Assembly: GCA_036877525.1 (NCBI GenBank)
Contig: JAZGTH010000040.1
Coordinates: 930,001 to 994,000 of the forward strand
Source: Chromobotia macracanthus
Taxonomy: Eukaryota; Chordata; Actinopteri; Cypriniformes; Botiidae
Length of the DNA stretch: 64,000 nucleotides
Direction of reading: 5' to 3'
Made by a program: the position numbers and the translations under genes. The notes beneath the pieces were generated by a model. It worked only from the letters and a program-made list of their open reading frames with translations. It made no database searches and was not told the DNA's origin. Below are positions 1 through 14,504 of this stretch, piece by piece. Within the stretch, counting starts at the first letter, position 1; each line of letters starts with the position of its first letter.

Positions 1-650
1 AATTGCGACAACCGATGGGGCCATTTATTTGCAAAAGCGTGCATAAGCATAAGCTGTGTTTTTATTAGTGCATGATTCATGATTATAAATAACTATGCAA
101 ATGGGGTAAAAGTGCTGGGTTGTGGAGTCTGTAGCTGGTTACTGTTGTATTTTACTGGAATTGTACAGTATCACCCAGTATCACACAATATCCAGGTACC
201 GAACTGTCTCTTTAACTTGAAGATCAAGGTGCATCTGGATTTATGCTCAACAATTGTCCCCACAATTTAATCATTATTTGACTAATTGCTGACATGATCA
301 ACAGAAAAATGTACATAAGAATCTAGATTAAATAAAATTAAATTAACTTTTTAATAAAATGTACGTCTCTTATAATCTATTTACTGCCTGGTTACAGAGT
401 GGTAACAGAGCATTGTTAAGTGCACTAGACACACAGCGCTGAGTTTGTTGAATAAGGCGCAATTTGCAAAGAGCTAATTTTATGTAGAAAGGTGAAGTGT
501 TGCGCAAAAAATAATGACAAGGCCTGCAGATGTTTAGTGAATAAGCCTTTTATGTTTAGCAAACGTTTACTGAATTTGTCCAATGTGATTATCAAATAAA
601 TTCCAAATATTTCTTTGTCTTCTTTTTCCTTCACCACATTGCTCTCTCAC
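1..650 (-). other. dscaml1 intron after the transmembrane exon (partial)
   Basis: Begins at the donor of the transmembrane exon and runs off the left edge. AT-rich, with no cytoplasmic-tail exon and no repeat I recognise. Confidence 0.85.
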
Positions 651-806
651 CTCTTAATCTTTTGAGCCTCTTTTCTTTGCGTTTCTTTCGGATAATGAAA
701 AGTAAAGCCATGCCAAGAGTGACCAGAATGACAGGGCAGCCGATAGAGAAAAGCTTTTTAACATCGTCTCCCTCCCCTCTTGCTGATTTAATGGGAGGAA
801 TAGTGC
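651..806 (-). CDS. dscaml1: dscaml1 exon: juxtamembrane, transmembrane, start of cytoplasmic tail
   Basis: 156 bp, phase 1/1. TIPPIKSARGEGDDVKKLFS is the extracellular stalk, IGCPVILVTLGMALLFII the single membrane helix, RKKRKEKRLKRLR the basic stop-transfer stretch. Acceptor CTCATCCGCAG, donor AGAG|GTGAGA. The next codon should open the conserved DAKSLAEM tail, which lies left of the window, as does the C-terminal PDZ-binding end. The helix and stalk are diagnostic for DSCAML1. Confidence 0.95.
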
Positions 807-2584
807 CTGCGGATGAGAGGAACAAAAAATAATCAGTCAAATAATGTCAAGGTCTCTTACATTTACAATTCAGGCCAGCAGTTAAAAGTTATTTTAATTT
901 TGCTAATTGCAAGTGAACCTTTGTTATCCTGCATTACACAGGCCTAACTGCAGCTACCTGTATACCTACAGTGCGAGTACTGAATGATGACAGCTATGAA
1001 CTGTTTATGCATGTGTGTGTGTATTGTGTGTAGCATGCAAATTAACTGATAAACTGTACAATATAGTACAGCACACTATCTCACAGCGCTTGACTTGACC
1101 TTCCATTTTCAGAGTAATGATTGAATCTGATTATCAGCGTTGAATTTCAATAGCTGCCAAGACTTAAGTAATCAAAATTGGAATAAAAATACTGTAAAAA
1201 TAATGGCAATTATATACAAGATACCACTTTCTGTATTAAACATACAAAGCAATGATGTCATTGAGTAACAGTGTTGCACACTGCTGTTTCAAAAGTTTTG
1301 CATTTGAAATGTTGACGTTTATGTTTAGGATATACAAAACCTTCACAAACACATATAAACTCTAAAAATAGTACACAACCTACAATGTATATTGTAAGGT
1401 ATGCAGAATGTTAGTATTCGGCTCTGAACATAACTAATAAAATGTGTAACTGAAACCAGTAACATGCCACCTGATTGGACGGCATCAATCATTTCAACCA
1501 ATCACCCCCCCCACTAAGGTGACATTCAAAGAGACTCTCTTGTTTGTCTGCTTACTGCCATCATAGTCCAGCGTGGCAAACTGGGAGCTTTGGTTGCCGC
1601 AGCCAGCACTGTTGCAGGCCTTCATTTTCAGCTCATACCACGTGGCCTCCCGCAGCTCTGCGAGAAATATGTCAGTTGAAGTGTTGGTGCGCACGCTCTG
1701 CCAGGCCCAGGTGCCTTTGGGCCTAAACTCCAGGAGGACAGCAGTGATGGGACACCCACCACTGGTCCAGCCCTGCAAGTTGAGACGGGCGTGGGTGGAG
1801 TTGATGTGGGTGAAGAGAGGCTGATCCTTATTAAACTGCGGCTCTGCAGAAAAAGACAAAACCAGTGTGAGCACATTTTACAATAGCTCTAATATGAGAC
1901 ATAATTTTTAACCTGTAATTTACCATAGCCTCAACCTTTTGCAAGTTTTGAGGGGAAATAAAATAAAATCTGGATTTTTCCAGATTTCCTTTTGAAATCA
2001 AATAATTTAATGTAGTATGTTGATATTCTAATGTTCACAATAAGTTCATTTATTGACTTTAGTCACTTTATCAATACACAGAGGTTACCCAATCATAACA
2101 GAGGTAAAGTAACAAAAACAGACTGTTCTTTAAGTATCAGAGGGATGATGGTGCTAAAAACGTATATGGTGTGTGAACTTATATGGTAAAAATGTTGTCA
2201 TACTATTCCTAAAAATGTTGATATAAGCTAGGTTAGTCCCCTCACCTCTGCCGTGAGTCTTGGCTTCAATGATCTCACTGATACGGCCGGCACCCACACT
2301 GTTTTTGGCTGCCAGTTTGACTTTGTACCAGGTTCCACAGCGCAGGTTGTCTAACTTAAAGGATCGCTCGCTGGAGCTAATAAAGACATCTTTCCACTCC
2401 TCAGTGTTATCTACTGAATACTGCAGCACGAAACCTGAACACACACAATGTGACAGTTGTTTTACATTAAATCTATAGTTCCTTTTAAAAAAACAGGGAA
2501 CAATTTTTAGAGTAACAATATAATTTTGAATTATAAGGTTATTTAGAATATACTTTTTCAAACTACTAAAATGGTACATGATTA

Positions 2585-2663
<79 letters not shown>

Positions 2664-5600
2664 TAACAAAATTATTTTAAGATATTTTAATTGAATTAGG
2701 ATATTTCAGGAATAGTCAATTCACTTACACTATTAAGCATTCAGCTGTTATAATACAGTAATGTAGCATATTAATTACAATTTGAAATGCTTATCATTGC
2801 ATAGGTCTTCATAGTTTAGCTCTGAAAAATGGTAGCCAGTATACAACACATTGGTACAGCATATGCTATCATTCCATACTTTAATTATAGGTTCAAGACA
2901 TATTCTAGTAATTCCTAGCATTACCTCTAGATGGCATATCAACCCAACAATCTAATCAGTAACAATCTCAGCTAAAGAGCTGATTTGATATGGATGTAAA
3001 CCACCATTAGTTACCCAGTGAAAGAAAACGAGAGATGCTGACTGCACAGTTATGCAAATAGTAGCACAATATGGCGTCTCCCATCATTAGGAATGGACCA
3101 GATTTGGTGTCTCTCTTCAGCTTTGGCAGATGGTAAAATAAAGGGTGCCACATCAAAGGGATTTACCCACTGACAGTCCTCTTTATTCACCTCCCACCCT
3201 TCTATACACACACACACTGCAGATATCTCATGTTTCTACCTAATTTGCTGTGAAACACAAGCGGTCTGGAGATACTCTACATGTTGACATGTGACACATA
3301 GACAGATTAAACAGAGTGAAAGACAGACAAACAGAGACAAAGAAGAGGAGAATGTAAAACAAACTGCAGACAAAGCAAATGGAAAAAGATGGAGCCAGAG
3401 CAAGTCAGGAACATTTTACTCATTTCTTTTTTTTAAATCTCCTTATTTTTTATGTTGCTTTGCATACTCAGTTGAGTTCTCAGTAATGTCTCATTACTAA
3501 GTTTAAGTATCAACTTCGTCTTTTTGGTTCTCCAAAAAGTGTTAAGTATAGAGAATTATGTAAACAGCATAACTCACATATAATTTTGTAAGATTTTGAT
3601 GAGAAATGTTTGAGTTCATATTTAAACATTTGACTTGACTGAAGGCAAATTTGAGCACAGTTTGAGACATCGCTGAGGTATCTTCTGAAACTCTAGATGA
3701 GATTTGTGTTAGAGTCTTTTCTTAGGGGACAACAAGGAAAGCTAAAGACTTTAGCAAAAGTCTCAATTTGCTCTCTTTTCTCATATCTGTCAAGAAGAAA
3801 TGTGAACTGGGATATTAAAGAGAACTCTTGTGATTTTTATTGCCTCTCGTATCCCAAATCAAAGAGGGAAGTTTATAGAAAGTTTGTGACAGTTTGCTTG
3901 TACCTCTGATGGAGCTTCCTCCGTTGTCTCCTGGGATCCAGGCCAGAGTGATAGAAGAAGTTGAGGTTGTGGAGACAGTCAACCGGGGTTGATCTGGAGG
4001 CACTGTAACACAGAACACAGTTTTCACCAAGTTTTGGGTAGAAAGACAAGCATTGTTGTTTTGGAAGCTGGTATGCTGTTCTCTACCTTGCACCAGCAGG
4101 TTCACAATGATTGTGTCAAACCCCAGTGTATTGGTGGCCGTGCAGGTGTAGTACCCAGAATCCTCGGCTTTCACAGAGCGCAGCACCAGGGTACCATTGG
4201 AAAGAATATTACGGTGACCATCCTGAGTGACTGGGATGGCAGTGTCCTCACTGTGCAGAAATCAAAAGGCCTTCAAATCATCTTTTAACAAACTATGGGT
4301 CAATTGCTATGGGTCAAAATAAGCTTAATCACAAGCGGGGGTTGTGACACTAGACCCATAAACATCTGTGTTTAGGGACTGATGGGAAAGGTATGTAATG
4401 ATAACTGATCTCAGACCTGTCTTTGGTCCACTTGATAGTGGGTGTGGGTTCTCCCACTGAGCTGCATGGCAGCCGGACTTCCTTCATCCACGGAGTTGTC
4501 ACTGTTCCACCAAATGACAGGATTTTAGCAGGAGCTGAGGACAACAAACTACAGTCACTATAAATGCATTGATGCAATCGTCCCTCAAAACCAGTGTGGG
4601 AGCAAACCACACGAGTGAAAGCGTGTCAGTTCTACTACATAATGAACATTCAACATTTTCAGATCATCTTTCAGTAACCACAAAAATGAGATCTGAGAAG
4701 GCCAGTGTGCATACTGTACTTTCATTATTTATCATCATTATTATAGATTTACACATCACGTACTGTATGCCACAAAAAGTGATGTTTTGCTAACGGTACC
4801 AGGGGTGCAAATTCGGTTTTTGCATGGCAGTTCTGACAGACTGCACCCCAAACAATATAAATTCCTTCAAAACCTTACCTATATGAATGACTTTGTGTAA
4901 TTTTACACTAGAAATACATGGACAAAAACAATTAGTGCTAGTTTTTTACTAAACATAATTAGACCGAAACTGAATTGGAGTAATTTTAAATTCTAAATGT
5001 AAATAACACGCACACACACACACATACATTCCTTCCTTTGCTTTCTGACCCGAGAAATATTGATTGAACTGCCCCCTTCATTTTCTCTCTCTATTGTGTG
5101 GCATACTGGCTGGGTCATTGTTTCATCTTTACTCCCCTCCACATAATAAATGACAGGTTATCCCTCCATCCGTCAGAGGAGTGGACAGATGGAGGTTAAT
5201 GGAAGAAAAAGAGCAGATCAGACAATCATTGACATTTCCCTATTTCGACATAATCTTGGGATAAACACATCGAAATTGCAGCTAGAAAGCATCTAACCTT
5301 GATCTCTGTACAGAAACTGTTCAGTCAATTTGTTTAGAGATTATAGTGAGGGTACCAAAGTGATTTTGAGGCACATGACCTTTGTAAAGATGGGCACCTG
5401 CCTGTCGATGCTTATAACACACAAACGTCAACGCTTAATTTTTTATTAAACTCCAGGGAGACCTCACCTTTGCCAGCAGGCTCCACTGTGACCTTTTCGC
5501 TGATGTTTCCTCGACCAGCAGTGGTTACGGCAGCTGCCCAGATTAGGTACTGCTGACCCCGGTTCAGGTGGGTGATTCGGTATATCAGCAGTTCGGGATT

Positions 5601-6019
5601 GGCCTCGTATTCACTAGGTGCCTGGGATCATTGCAAAATCGTTGCAAATGAACAGATGCAGTGGAGTCAATAATCATGGGATAGTGTGCCTATTTAAAGG
5701 TTACAGAGGTTTTGTAAACACAACATTTGTAAACACAATGGGATTGTTAATTTGTGTTGTTGTGATTGTTGTCTGTTTAGAGTGTATTTGTGGCCTAATA
5801 AAAATGCTTTTTCAAGCTAAAACTTAAAGCTGATGACTTGTGTTTATGTAGGGTTTATACTAGGTACAAAGGCGGAAACAGAGGTGACTCTTGGTGTGGC
5901 GACACCTGGAGAAATTGATTATTCATACACAATTCTTTCCTTTATCCTCCACTTAATGAGGTTAGCTAAATAACATGCTAAGAGATTTCTGCATTATTTC
6001 TTTCTGAGAGGGGAAAAAC

Positions 6020-6051
<32 letters not shown>

Positions 6052-7285
6052 AGAGAGAGAGACCCAGGGGGCTTTACACAAGTAGATGAGAAAGTAAAAA
6101 GACAATGCCCCCAGACACACAAAATTAGTCAGCCTCAGATAATAATAACAATAGAGATGCCTAATGAAAGATATCTGCTGCTCACCTCTGTGATGAGTTT
6201 TATTATTATACCCACTCTGAACCGCAATGCACAACAAGCTGCAAGGTTTCCCTGTAATTGCAGTGTGTTTAGGACAATGTGTCTGCTGTCCAAACACGTT
6301 TGTTGTGGCGAATGCCTACGGATATGCAAACACACAGACACTATACATCATCCTACATACTATCCTCATACCCTTTGGCCCTGAAACCATGTCTGCATTA
6401 CTACATCCCTCACATACACACATATACAGTCCTGTCTTGTTCAGGATTAATAGTTTCCCATCACATTGTGTGGGCTAACACATTTTGGTTAAACATATTT
6501 TTATACTCTATTCATCATCACTATCCTTGAGAGATACCAGCCTGTCTTACCTTCTTTGTCTCGCTAGTTTTGTTCCAAACGCTAGTGAGCTACCTTGTTT
6601 AACGCCTACATAGGCTGCTGCTATAGGCAGCCTCCTAACTGAAATGGAAGCTCAAGTTGGCCCACATGAAATCTGTGCCCGCAGAAGTCTCCAGAAAGCT
6701 CAGCCGTTTTCCTCAAAATTAAAACACCTGTCACTCATAAAACATAAATATATAAAACATAATACACAACATAAATTTCCCTGCGCTCTTTTCTGGGATT
6801 CTGGGATTGCCTTGTACTTAAAAACTACATGAAAAGCTGCTTATATAACATCTAAATCTAAAATAGGGTATCTTAGAAGGCTGGAAGAGCTTTCTTGCCC
6901 AAAGTGTGTCTCTGACGCCTTAAAATGCCACCTAAGTAGGAAGCCCACAAGGTTTCACAACACAACTTCTCTCTCTTTCTTACATGATTTTAATCTACCC
7001 TGCGATTGCTACCATCGCTCCCTCGTTCATTTCGATTCATCTTTTCCTTCCACATTCCCTCTCTCTCAGTGTGAATCAGGTAAGGGAGGTGCGGGTAGAG
7101 GGTGGAGCGTTGTAACGGATATTAAAATATTCCTTCGGTGTGGAGATAGCAGTGATCCGGGGAGTGATAGAGGGAGATAATGAAAAGAGGAACAAAAGTA
7201 CTCCCCACACGCTGAGTCTGACCCCCCCACCCCCTTATCCTCTCACACTCATTTACATAGTAATCACCCCATGCTTCGCGAGAGG

Positions 7286-7363
<78 letters not shown>

Positions 7364-10300
7364 TGATTTGTGAATGAGCGTAAAAGAGAGAGAGAGTGAG
7401 CATGTGTACATCTGGACAGGTACATTAATTCAGTGTGAGAGTACACAAATTACGTGTGTGTGTGTGTGTGTTTGTCAAGGAGGTGGTTATAAATGTGAAA
7501 GAGCCCGTGAGATGTGTGTGTGTGTTTGTGTGTGTACTGTCAGCTTGTTTCCTGCCCTCCCTGATGAACAGATGAGGTTGTCTAGGCAACGTGATGAGAC
7601 GCAGATATGCAAATGAGATGGGGAGGGTGAGCTTGCATGCACACACTGCAGTATGAGCCTCTCATTTACACACACACACACATCTCACTGATACTGCAGC
7701 ACAACCTCACACATGCAGAGATTAAAAATACACTCGCTGCAAACCCAGACAAATAGATGATACAATAAAATAAACACAATTTATAATTAAAATTAAAAGA
7801 AAACAGACAAAATCTAAAACACACACATACTGTTCACACACCCATATAAATCAAAGCACACGTTTGTGCGCTAAACACAAATATTAACTGCTACAAGTTT
7901 TAATAAACACACAATTGCATTATTCCTTCTTTATAAATAAAAAATACTAAACTAAGCAATGGCAAAGCCAAAAGTGGCGCTAAAAACACAATTCCCCCTC
8001 AGTTTGCCTCACCGGTTGTCCTGATCCAGGGCTGGAGCAGTAGATTGTGTATTTACGGATGATACCATTGGGCTTGATGGGGGGGAGCCAGGATACCACT
8101 ACACTGGTGGCAGAGGATGGCACTGCTTTGATTCCTGCTGGAGGACCGGGGTCTGAGAGAGAGAAATCAAGAGATACAAAGCTGGATTAATATCTTGCAG
8201 ATGGTATGTGAAACACTGAGTTTGTGAGAATGTGTTTTTTGTATATGCATACTTCTATAGGCTTTTATGAAGCTAACGTGTAGTTTCATTTAACAGGGCC
8301 CATGAATACAGTTTTTAAAACAGCTTAAATCAGCCTAAAATGACTACTTAGCTAGTCTCCCAGTTTGACTAGCTTATATGTGCCCAAAACCCCTATGGAA
8401 CCAGAAAAACAGCCCAGCTTGCATCATAAATGACTGATTATGTATAATCATCACAATCATAAACACTTCCCTTGAAACATTCAGACATCTTCAAAACATG
8501 TTTTGTCACAATGCATTGCTCTAGTGATTAAGGATATATGCAATGCTGATTAAAAAACTAGTAAATAGCTTCCTGGTATAAGACTAAGCCTTCTGTTTGT
8601 TTTTGATTTAAAGCATGTGTGCACAGGTATGAGTCCACTACATTTTTAAGGACTGGGCCTAAACATAATGTATGCCCCATGCATTGCATCCTACTCGTCC
8701 TAAAAAAAATCATCACCACCTTCATACTACTGTGTGTGTCATGAGGTGTTCAAGAAAATGCAGAAAGTAGCATTTGGGGGAAAATTTACCATCATCAATA
8801 CAGGGGTTCAGGTCCTACATGCTAACTGTTGTGATATTCTGAGGGAGTAGTGATGGTATAACTGCATAATTTACTTTAAATTAGGTCACAGTAATTAAAG
8901 AAATGGCATTTTAGATAGGGTTATACTTCTCTATTTATTTATTTGAAAAGCGACTCACATTGCATATACATTTTGACACTTTGGGTGTTCCCTGAAAATC
9001 AAACCTATGACTGTAGCACCATTATCTACCAGCTGATAATGAGATAAGGTGGAGCATTACATGTCTAGGGGAAGCCCAATCAAACTGGCAACACACATTT
9101 AGAACCAAGAACATGTGCATTCAACTCTGCTCCTTTAAAACACCACACACCCCTTTCCTGAACCCCCAATACCCACCAGGGAAAGGAGGAGAGACAGATA
9201 TGGCTGTAATCCTATCTCAACCAGTGTAAGAACAAAATTAATGTCAGCTAATCCAGCCAAAATAAATCCTCCTTCTTGTATTGGGTGGTAAGCTGGATGA
9301 GGGATCTGCTTTGAGACACATACACGCTTTTATGCCCCCTCCCCTACTTAGCATCTTAATTCTCATTATCTGTACTAATGGTATATCAGAGCCCAAATGT
9401 CGCCACGGTGACCGCATCCAGCGATCCAGCATCCTCTAGATTTGGACCATGCTGCACTTGCCTACAGCTAATGTGTTTTTTGTGTGGAAAGATTTCCTAC
9501 CCCACAACCACCCCCACCCCACTTGCACACAAACACACATACACCCTTGAGCATGAATAGAGATAGGGGTAAAGGGGAAGTGGCTTGCACATAATGTGGC
9601 ACTGTGTTTGAAAGGAACACAGGTTCTCTGCTGTCTGGGTTGAAGGCTTTTTGGAGAGTCACAATTATATGCCACAATAAAAGACTTAGTGCCTCTTTTC
9701 CAACATCTGGTGAGCTGCCTACCAAAAATAGCATTTTTCAGCATTTCAACAAAAATTCTAAGGCAGCATCACACATATTCTTCATGATAAAAGACATTCC
9801 CACAATGCATTGTTACAAGCTCCATGAAAATTCTTATCCGAAATGGCATACTTGCTTGAGAGAAATGCTGATTATATACTTACACTGTATTTTATTAATA
9901 TATTATAGGGTTAATCTATTTAATTAATCTAAGTTTGTGTGTTAATTATCATTAGATTTAGCTGATTATCATAGATTAGTTTTGTAAACAGTATGCTTAC
10001 GTGTTGTATGATCAATGGCCGTGTGTGTGTCAATAGTCACACGTGTGTGAACTCACGGTCTTCTCGTGTCTGTATGTACAGGACATTACTGCGGACCCCG
10101 TCTCCTGCCTGTGTGTAGGCCAGAACCTGAATGCTGTAGTTGGTGAACTTCTCCAAACCTTTCAGCTCCACCTGTTCTCGAGTGGTGGTGATGTTCTGCA
10201 TCTCGCCCCATTCTAAATGACATCAGAAGAAAATAAAAAAACTGAAGGACTAATTATTCTCTTCTGCATGTGCAAATATTCATTAGTACTTGCAGTCTAA

Positions 10301-13300
10301 TATGAACACATCACACAGGAGAACTGTTTACACACAACATAAACATACCATGGTATTACTATGGTTTTTTGGACAAATACTATGACATGTTATCCTTTAA
10401 TGTATTTTGAAATACCATGGTATATAAATATAGTACCATAGTACATGACAGCACATTTGTATTACTATCTGATACCATCACTGTACCGTAGTCATAGCCA
10501 CAATACTTTTTTGAAACAACATATATCCACATAAACTAAAAAACATTTTTTTATTCACAAACACTTACAAATACAGAAGATACCACACACACACCCGTCC
10601 ACCCACAAATGCACATCCTCTGTGGTTTGGGGTGTCAGGATACAGATACATGAGCAGACAGTAGGGGGCGCTCTAGAAGGACTAAAGTAACTACTGGGGA
10701 AGTAACAGTAGTAGTGTATAATTACTCTGGTTGAGCCCCAGTGTCTGGCCCCCACAGCACCCACCTCCATCGGGGTAGAGGGACCAGAACACCACACGAT
10801 AGCCCTTCAGAACCCCATTCAGGGTCATTCGTGGGGGCTCGGACCATGTGATCACTGCCTCATCTGATGTCACAGTGATGGCCCGCACGTTCTGGGGCGG
10901 CTGGCTGGGAACTGCAAGGGAAAACAGGAGAAACATTACATGAAAGCGAAAAGAAATGACTGGAAAATATTTCTGGCACCAGTGGAAACAAGATACAATA
11001 GGTGAAATGGAAAGCAAAAATTGCAGTGAAATAGCACAATTACAGTGATACAGTAAAATTACGGTAATATACCACAATTGTACCACTTGCTATAGCCCAA
11101 GAGCATCAACAACCTTGTAACTGCACTCAAAACGGACGGAACAATCATGTCTCGAAGCTGAAGATAAGTCAAACATTACAGTCATCTCAATCCTGAGCTG
11201 TTTCACCTACTGAACGCATTCCATTTTTGCCGGATACGCTGCAAATGTGGCGGCGATGATGTGCCAAATTGTGTCCCGGAATAAATAATGGCACTATTGA
11301 GGGAGACACAGAGGCTGTCTGTGCGGCTTGCTGGGAGGGAAAAAGTGTGTGCGGACGACAGGATGAAAAGAAGGATGAAGGAGGAATAAAACTGGCTCGG
11401 CTGTGTGAAGGAACAGCTGCAGCTGGCAGAGAAAGAGTGAGAGCAAGCAAAGGAGATGGTGGGGGGTATGGAGGAGAAATGATGTTGTTTGTTTGAAGAG
11501 GTCTTAGGGTCCCTGGTGGACTACACTAAAACTGCCATTTAGGATAGAGCGGCCTGACAAAGCGCCCATGAGCACCCACAATGACTATTTAACCCTGGAC
11601 CCAAAAGCCAATGTCTTACTCTAAGTTTTCATTTGACACACAACTTGTATATTGACATAGAGCAATATGCATTACTATGCTTGGTAAAAGCACATAATTT
11701 AATAAAAGGTTAGCTGCATAAGGATGCAGCGTTGCTGACTGTGATTTTGCCACTTAGAATGTTCCAGAACATTTTTGTTGATAATTGTTGACCTATACCT
11801 GAGCATATCTGCACATATCTACTGACTATATCATATATCATGGCATATTATCTATATCAGCTGATAGAGGGAGATGGTTGTACGTGGTTTACAGCTGGTT
11901 CAAGCTTGCCATTTATGGTCACAAACTACTTAATCAGATGACCTACAGGCTCCTGGACCTGGTTTCAACATAACAGACCATCTTGATCAAGCTGGTATGA
12001 TCTAATAAAGCATAAAATATAAAATTTTAAGGCTGACACATTTAGAAGAACTGCTAAAAACCACAAGAGAAGGTATAAACAATGTCACTGCCAAAAGAAA
12101 AACAAGGAAGGAACTCAACAGCATTGGGGACACAAAGAGAACCCAGGAGCTTTTCAAAATAAGGATGCAGAAGAGAGACAATGGGACAGGGATGGGCGGG
12201 CGAAGGAACAGAAAAGGAAGTCAAGAGATGGAGGGAAACATAAATGAAAGGTGTTCTGAGAGCAGAGTGGGAACGAATGGGAGGAGAGCTGAAAGCCAGA
12301 GAGAGGGATCTAGGGGAAAGATGAAAAGACAGAGAAAAAGACAATGCGCTCAGCTGCAGATAATTAGACTGGGAGGAAAACCAACGTATCAGGGAGAGGG
12401 GCCTTGGCAGACAGGCTAATTATTATTATTTTTCCTATGCTTGTTGTTATTACTATTATCCTTAACAGCATCAATATCACTCTTGCCGTGGTGACAGTGA
12501 CACGCATGAGGATTAGGGCTAGAGTCACCCTGTATGTACATGAGACATGCACACACACAAAGAATTCCCCAGAAGATTTTGGCTGTGTATTTGATTGCTT
12601 GATTGGCTGATTGGTACTGTGAGGGATAGATAACCATATTCACAAGATGATAACTGGACAAAACCTTCTGCATTGCAGCATACTAAGGTCAATACTACTG
12701 ACAGTAATACTATTTTTAAACAATAGTTGACAGAACATGCATGTTTTGTACCATCTTCAAGCGTGGTGGCATTGATCTCTGAACTTGAAGGTCCTGTTCC
12801 AGCCCGGTTGAACGCCTGAACCACCACACCATACTGAGCAAACTTCTTCAAGTTATCCAGTGTATAAACTTCACTGTCTCCTGTGGCTTTCATCTCCACT
12901 ATGCTGTACTGACCATTACTGCCCGGCCCATTTTCCCTATAACCAATCTGATAGCCACGGATCACTCCATTCTGAAGCTCCTTCTTAGGTGCCTGAATGG
13001 AGAAAAAGAACGAGACAGAGTTAAACCCTATTGTATCCTAGGTCAATGTTTGCTCAACCATAAGGGATCCTTGGACAACCATCTCAAAGAATGGTAATTC
13101 AAGAATTTGATAAATATCTCTACCTTCCAGGTGACACGGATGCTCTGAGAGGTCATTGGCTGAAGAATCACGTCCATGGGTGGACCATCAGGAGCTGTAA
13201 GATGACAATGAAGATCACATTACAACAGAAAACTACATTCATGTAAAACCAACCCCTAACATTCCCTAACGTATTTATTACGTACGTGCTTCCTCTGTGC

Positions 13301-14426
13301 TGATGGTTAACTCTTTGCTGGCTTGACTGCGCCCGATCTTGTTGTAGGAGTACATGCGGATGCTGTAGACAGATGCCGGGTGGAGCTCCACAATGTTGGC
13401 CTGATTGTTGGTGGGCGAGATCTTACGGGTTGCGTGTTTCAGTTCCCATGGGTCTATGGCAGGGCCAAAATACAGGGACACATTACTACATCACACCTCA
13501 AATCAGGCTGTTACAGAACATTGCATTTGTTGGCATGCAAAAAGGACTGTTTACACACCAAATGAAATGGACACGAAAAACAAGTGTTGCTTGGGAAACC
13601 GGGACGAACGCAGATGTATAAACAGCAGAAAAAGGCAATACAACCAAGCTGCAGTGATGCAGAAATCCATTCACGTCTCATTCATCTTTTTAACATCTGA
13701 GTTTTTTTGCTACATATTTCTCTGACATAAAAATACATATTTAATGCATGCTCACAATGTAATTCATCCAAGCTTGAAATGAAAACAAAGCAACGACATA
13801 CCAGATTTGTTCTTGTACTCAATGTCATAGCTGGTTATAATACTGTTGCCATCAAATCGCTGCGTCCACCTCAGATTCATGCTGCGATCTTTTACCTCTC
13901 GAACCTCCAGCTCTGGGGGATCAGGGGGTTCTGAGAACAAAACGTAGAAAATGACTTCAAATGGATGATGGAGATCGAGACACATGGAAAGAGAGCAGTA
14001 CTGAAGAGTAAGTGGTGGCTCAGGGGCCAGGAGGTAAATTATTGATTTTGTGTCTCCAGATAAAGAGTATCATGTAAGATTCAAGTGTGCCGTTCATGGC
14101 TGATTGTCTTGCCTTGCACCGTCAGCTGGATAAGCCCGCGACCCTCGCCGTACGAGTTGATGGCGTGACAGGAGAAAAAGACAGAGTCCCCACGCTCGGC
14201 CGGTTTTAGCTGTAAGAAAAGAGAAAGTGTTTGAGAAAGTTGATCTTGTTTCGCTTCAGCTCTTTGTCTTGTTTTTGAAGCTCCTTCCAGTGTTTTTGTA
14301 CAATGGTGATGTATACTGTAAGTGGACAAAAGGAACGAAGTTTGGCAGTGGAGTCAATCTTCAGGAGGAATTGTCAGAAATAGGCACGGTGAGGCTCTTC
14401 ATAATCCCTGTTGTGATTGGTGGGGT

Positions 14427-14504
<78 letters not shown>

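Larger units (their letters stand above)
2435..3903 (-). other. dscaml1 intron within FN5 (1.47 kb)
   Basis: Holds a long (AT)n microsatellite next to the FN5b exon side and, at the far end, a copy of a dispersed repeat (3,596-3,862) that also occurs near 54.6 kb. No exon found. Confidence 0.85.
5622..8012 (-). other. dscaml1 intron within FN4 (2.39 kb)
   Basis: Contains a TG/GA run (6,021-6,061), a MITE-like element (6,570-6,966), a long GA tract (7,287-7,363), TG runs near 7,455 and 7,517, a CA run near 7,667, and an RFX-like palindrome beside an octamer (7,577-7,614). No coding exon. Confidence 0.85.

Noticed and set aside
2435..2669. Extension of the FN5b frame upstream into a Tyr-Ile repeat
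   Set aside because: It is intronic (AT)n. The family match stops at the CAG acceptor at 2,435-2,437.
7122..7446. Open frames made of Ser-Leu or Arg-Glu repeats
   Set aside because: They are translations of the GA/CT microsatellite, not genes. The same applies near 38.2-38.4 and 36.3-36.6 kb.
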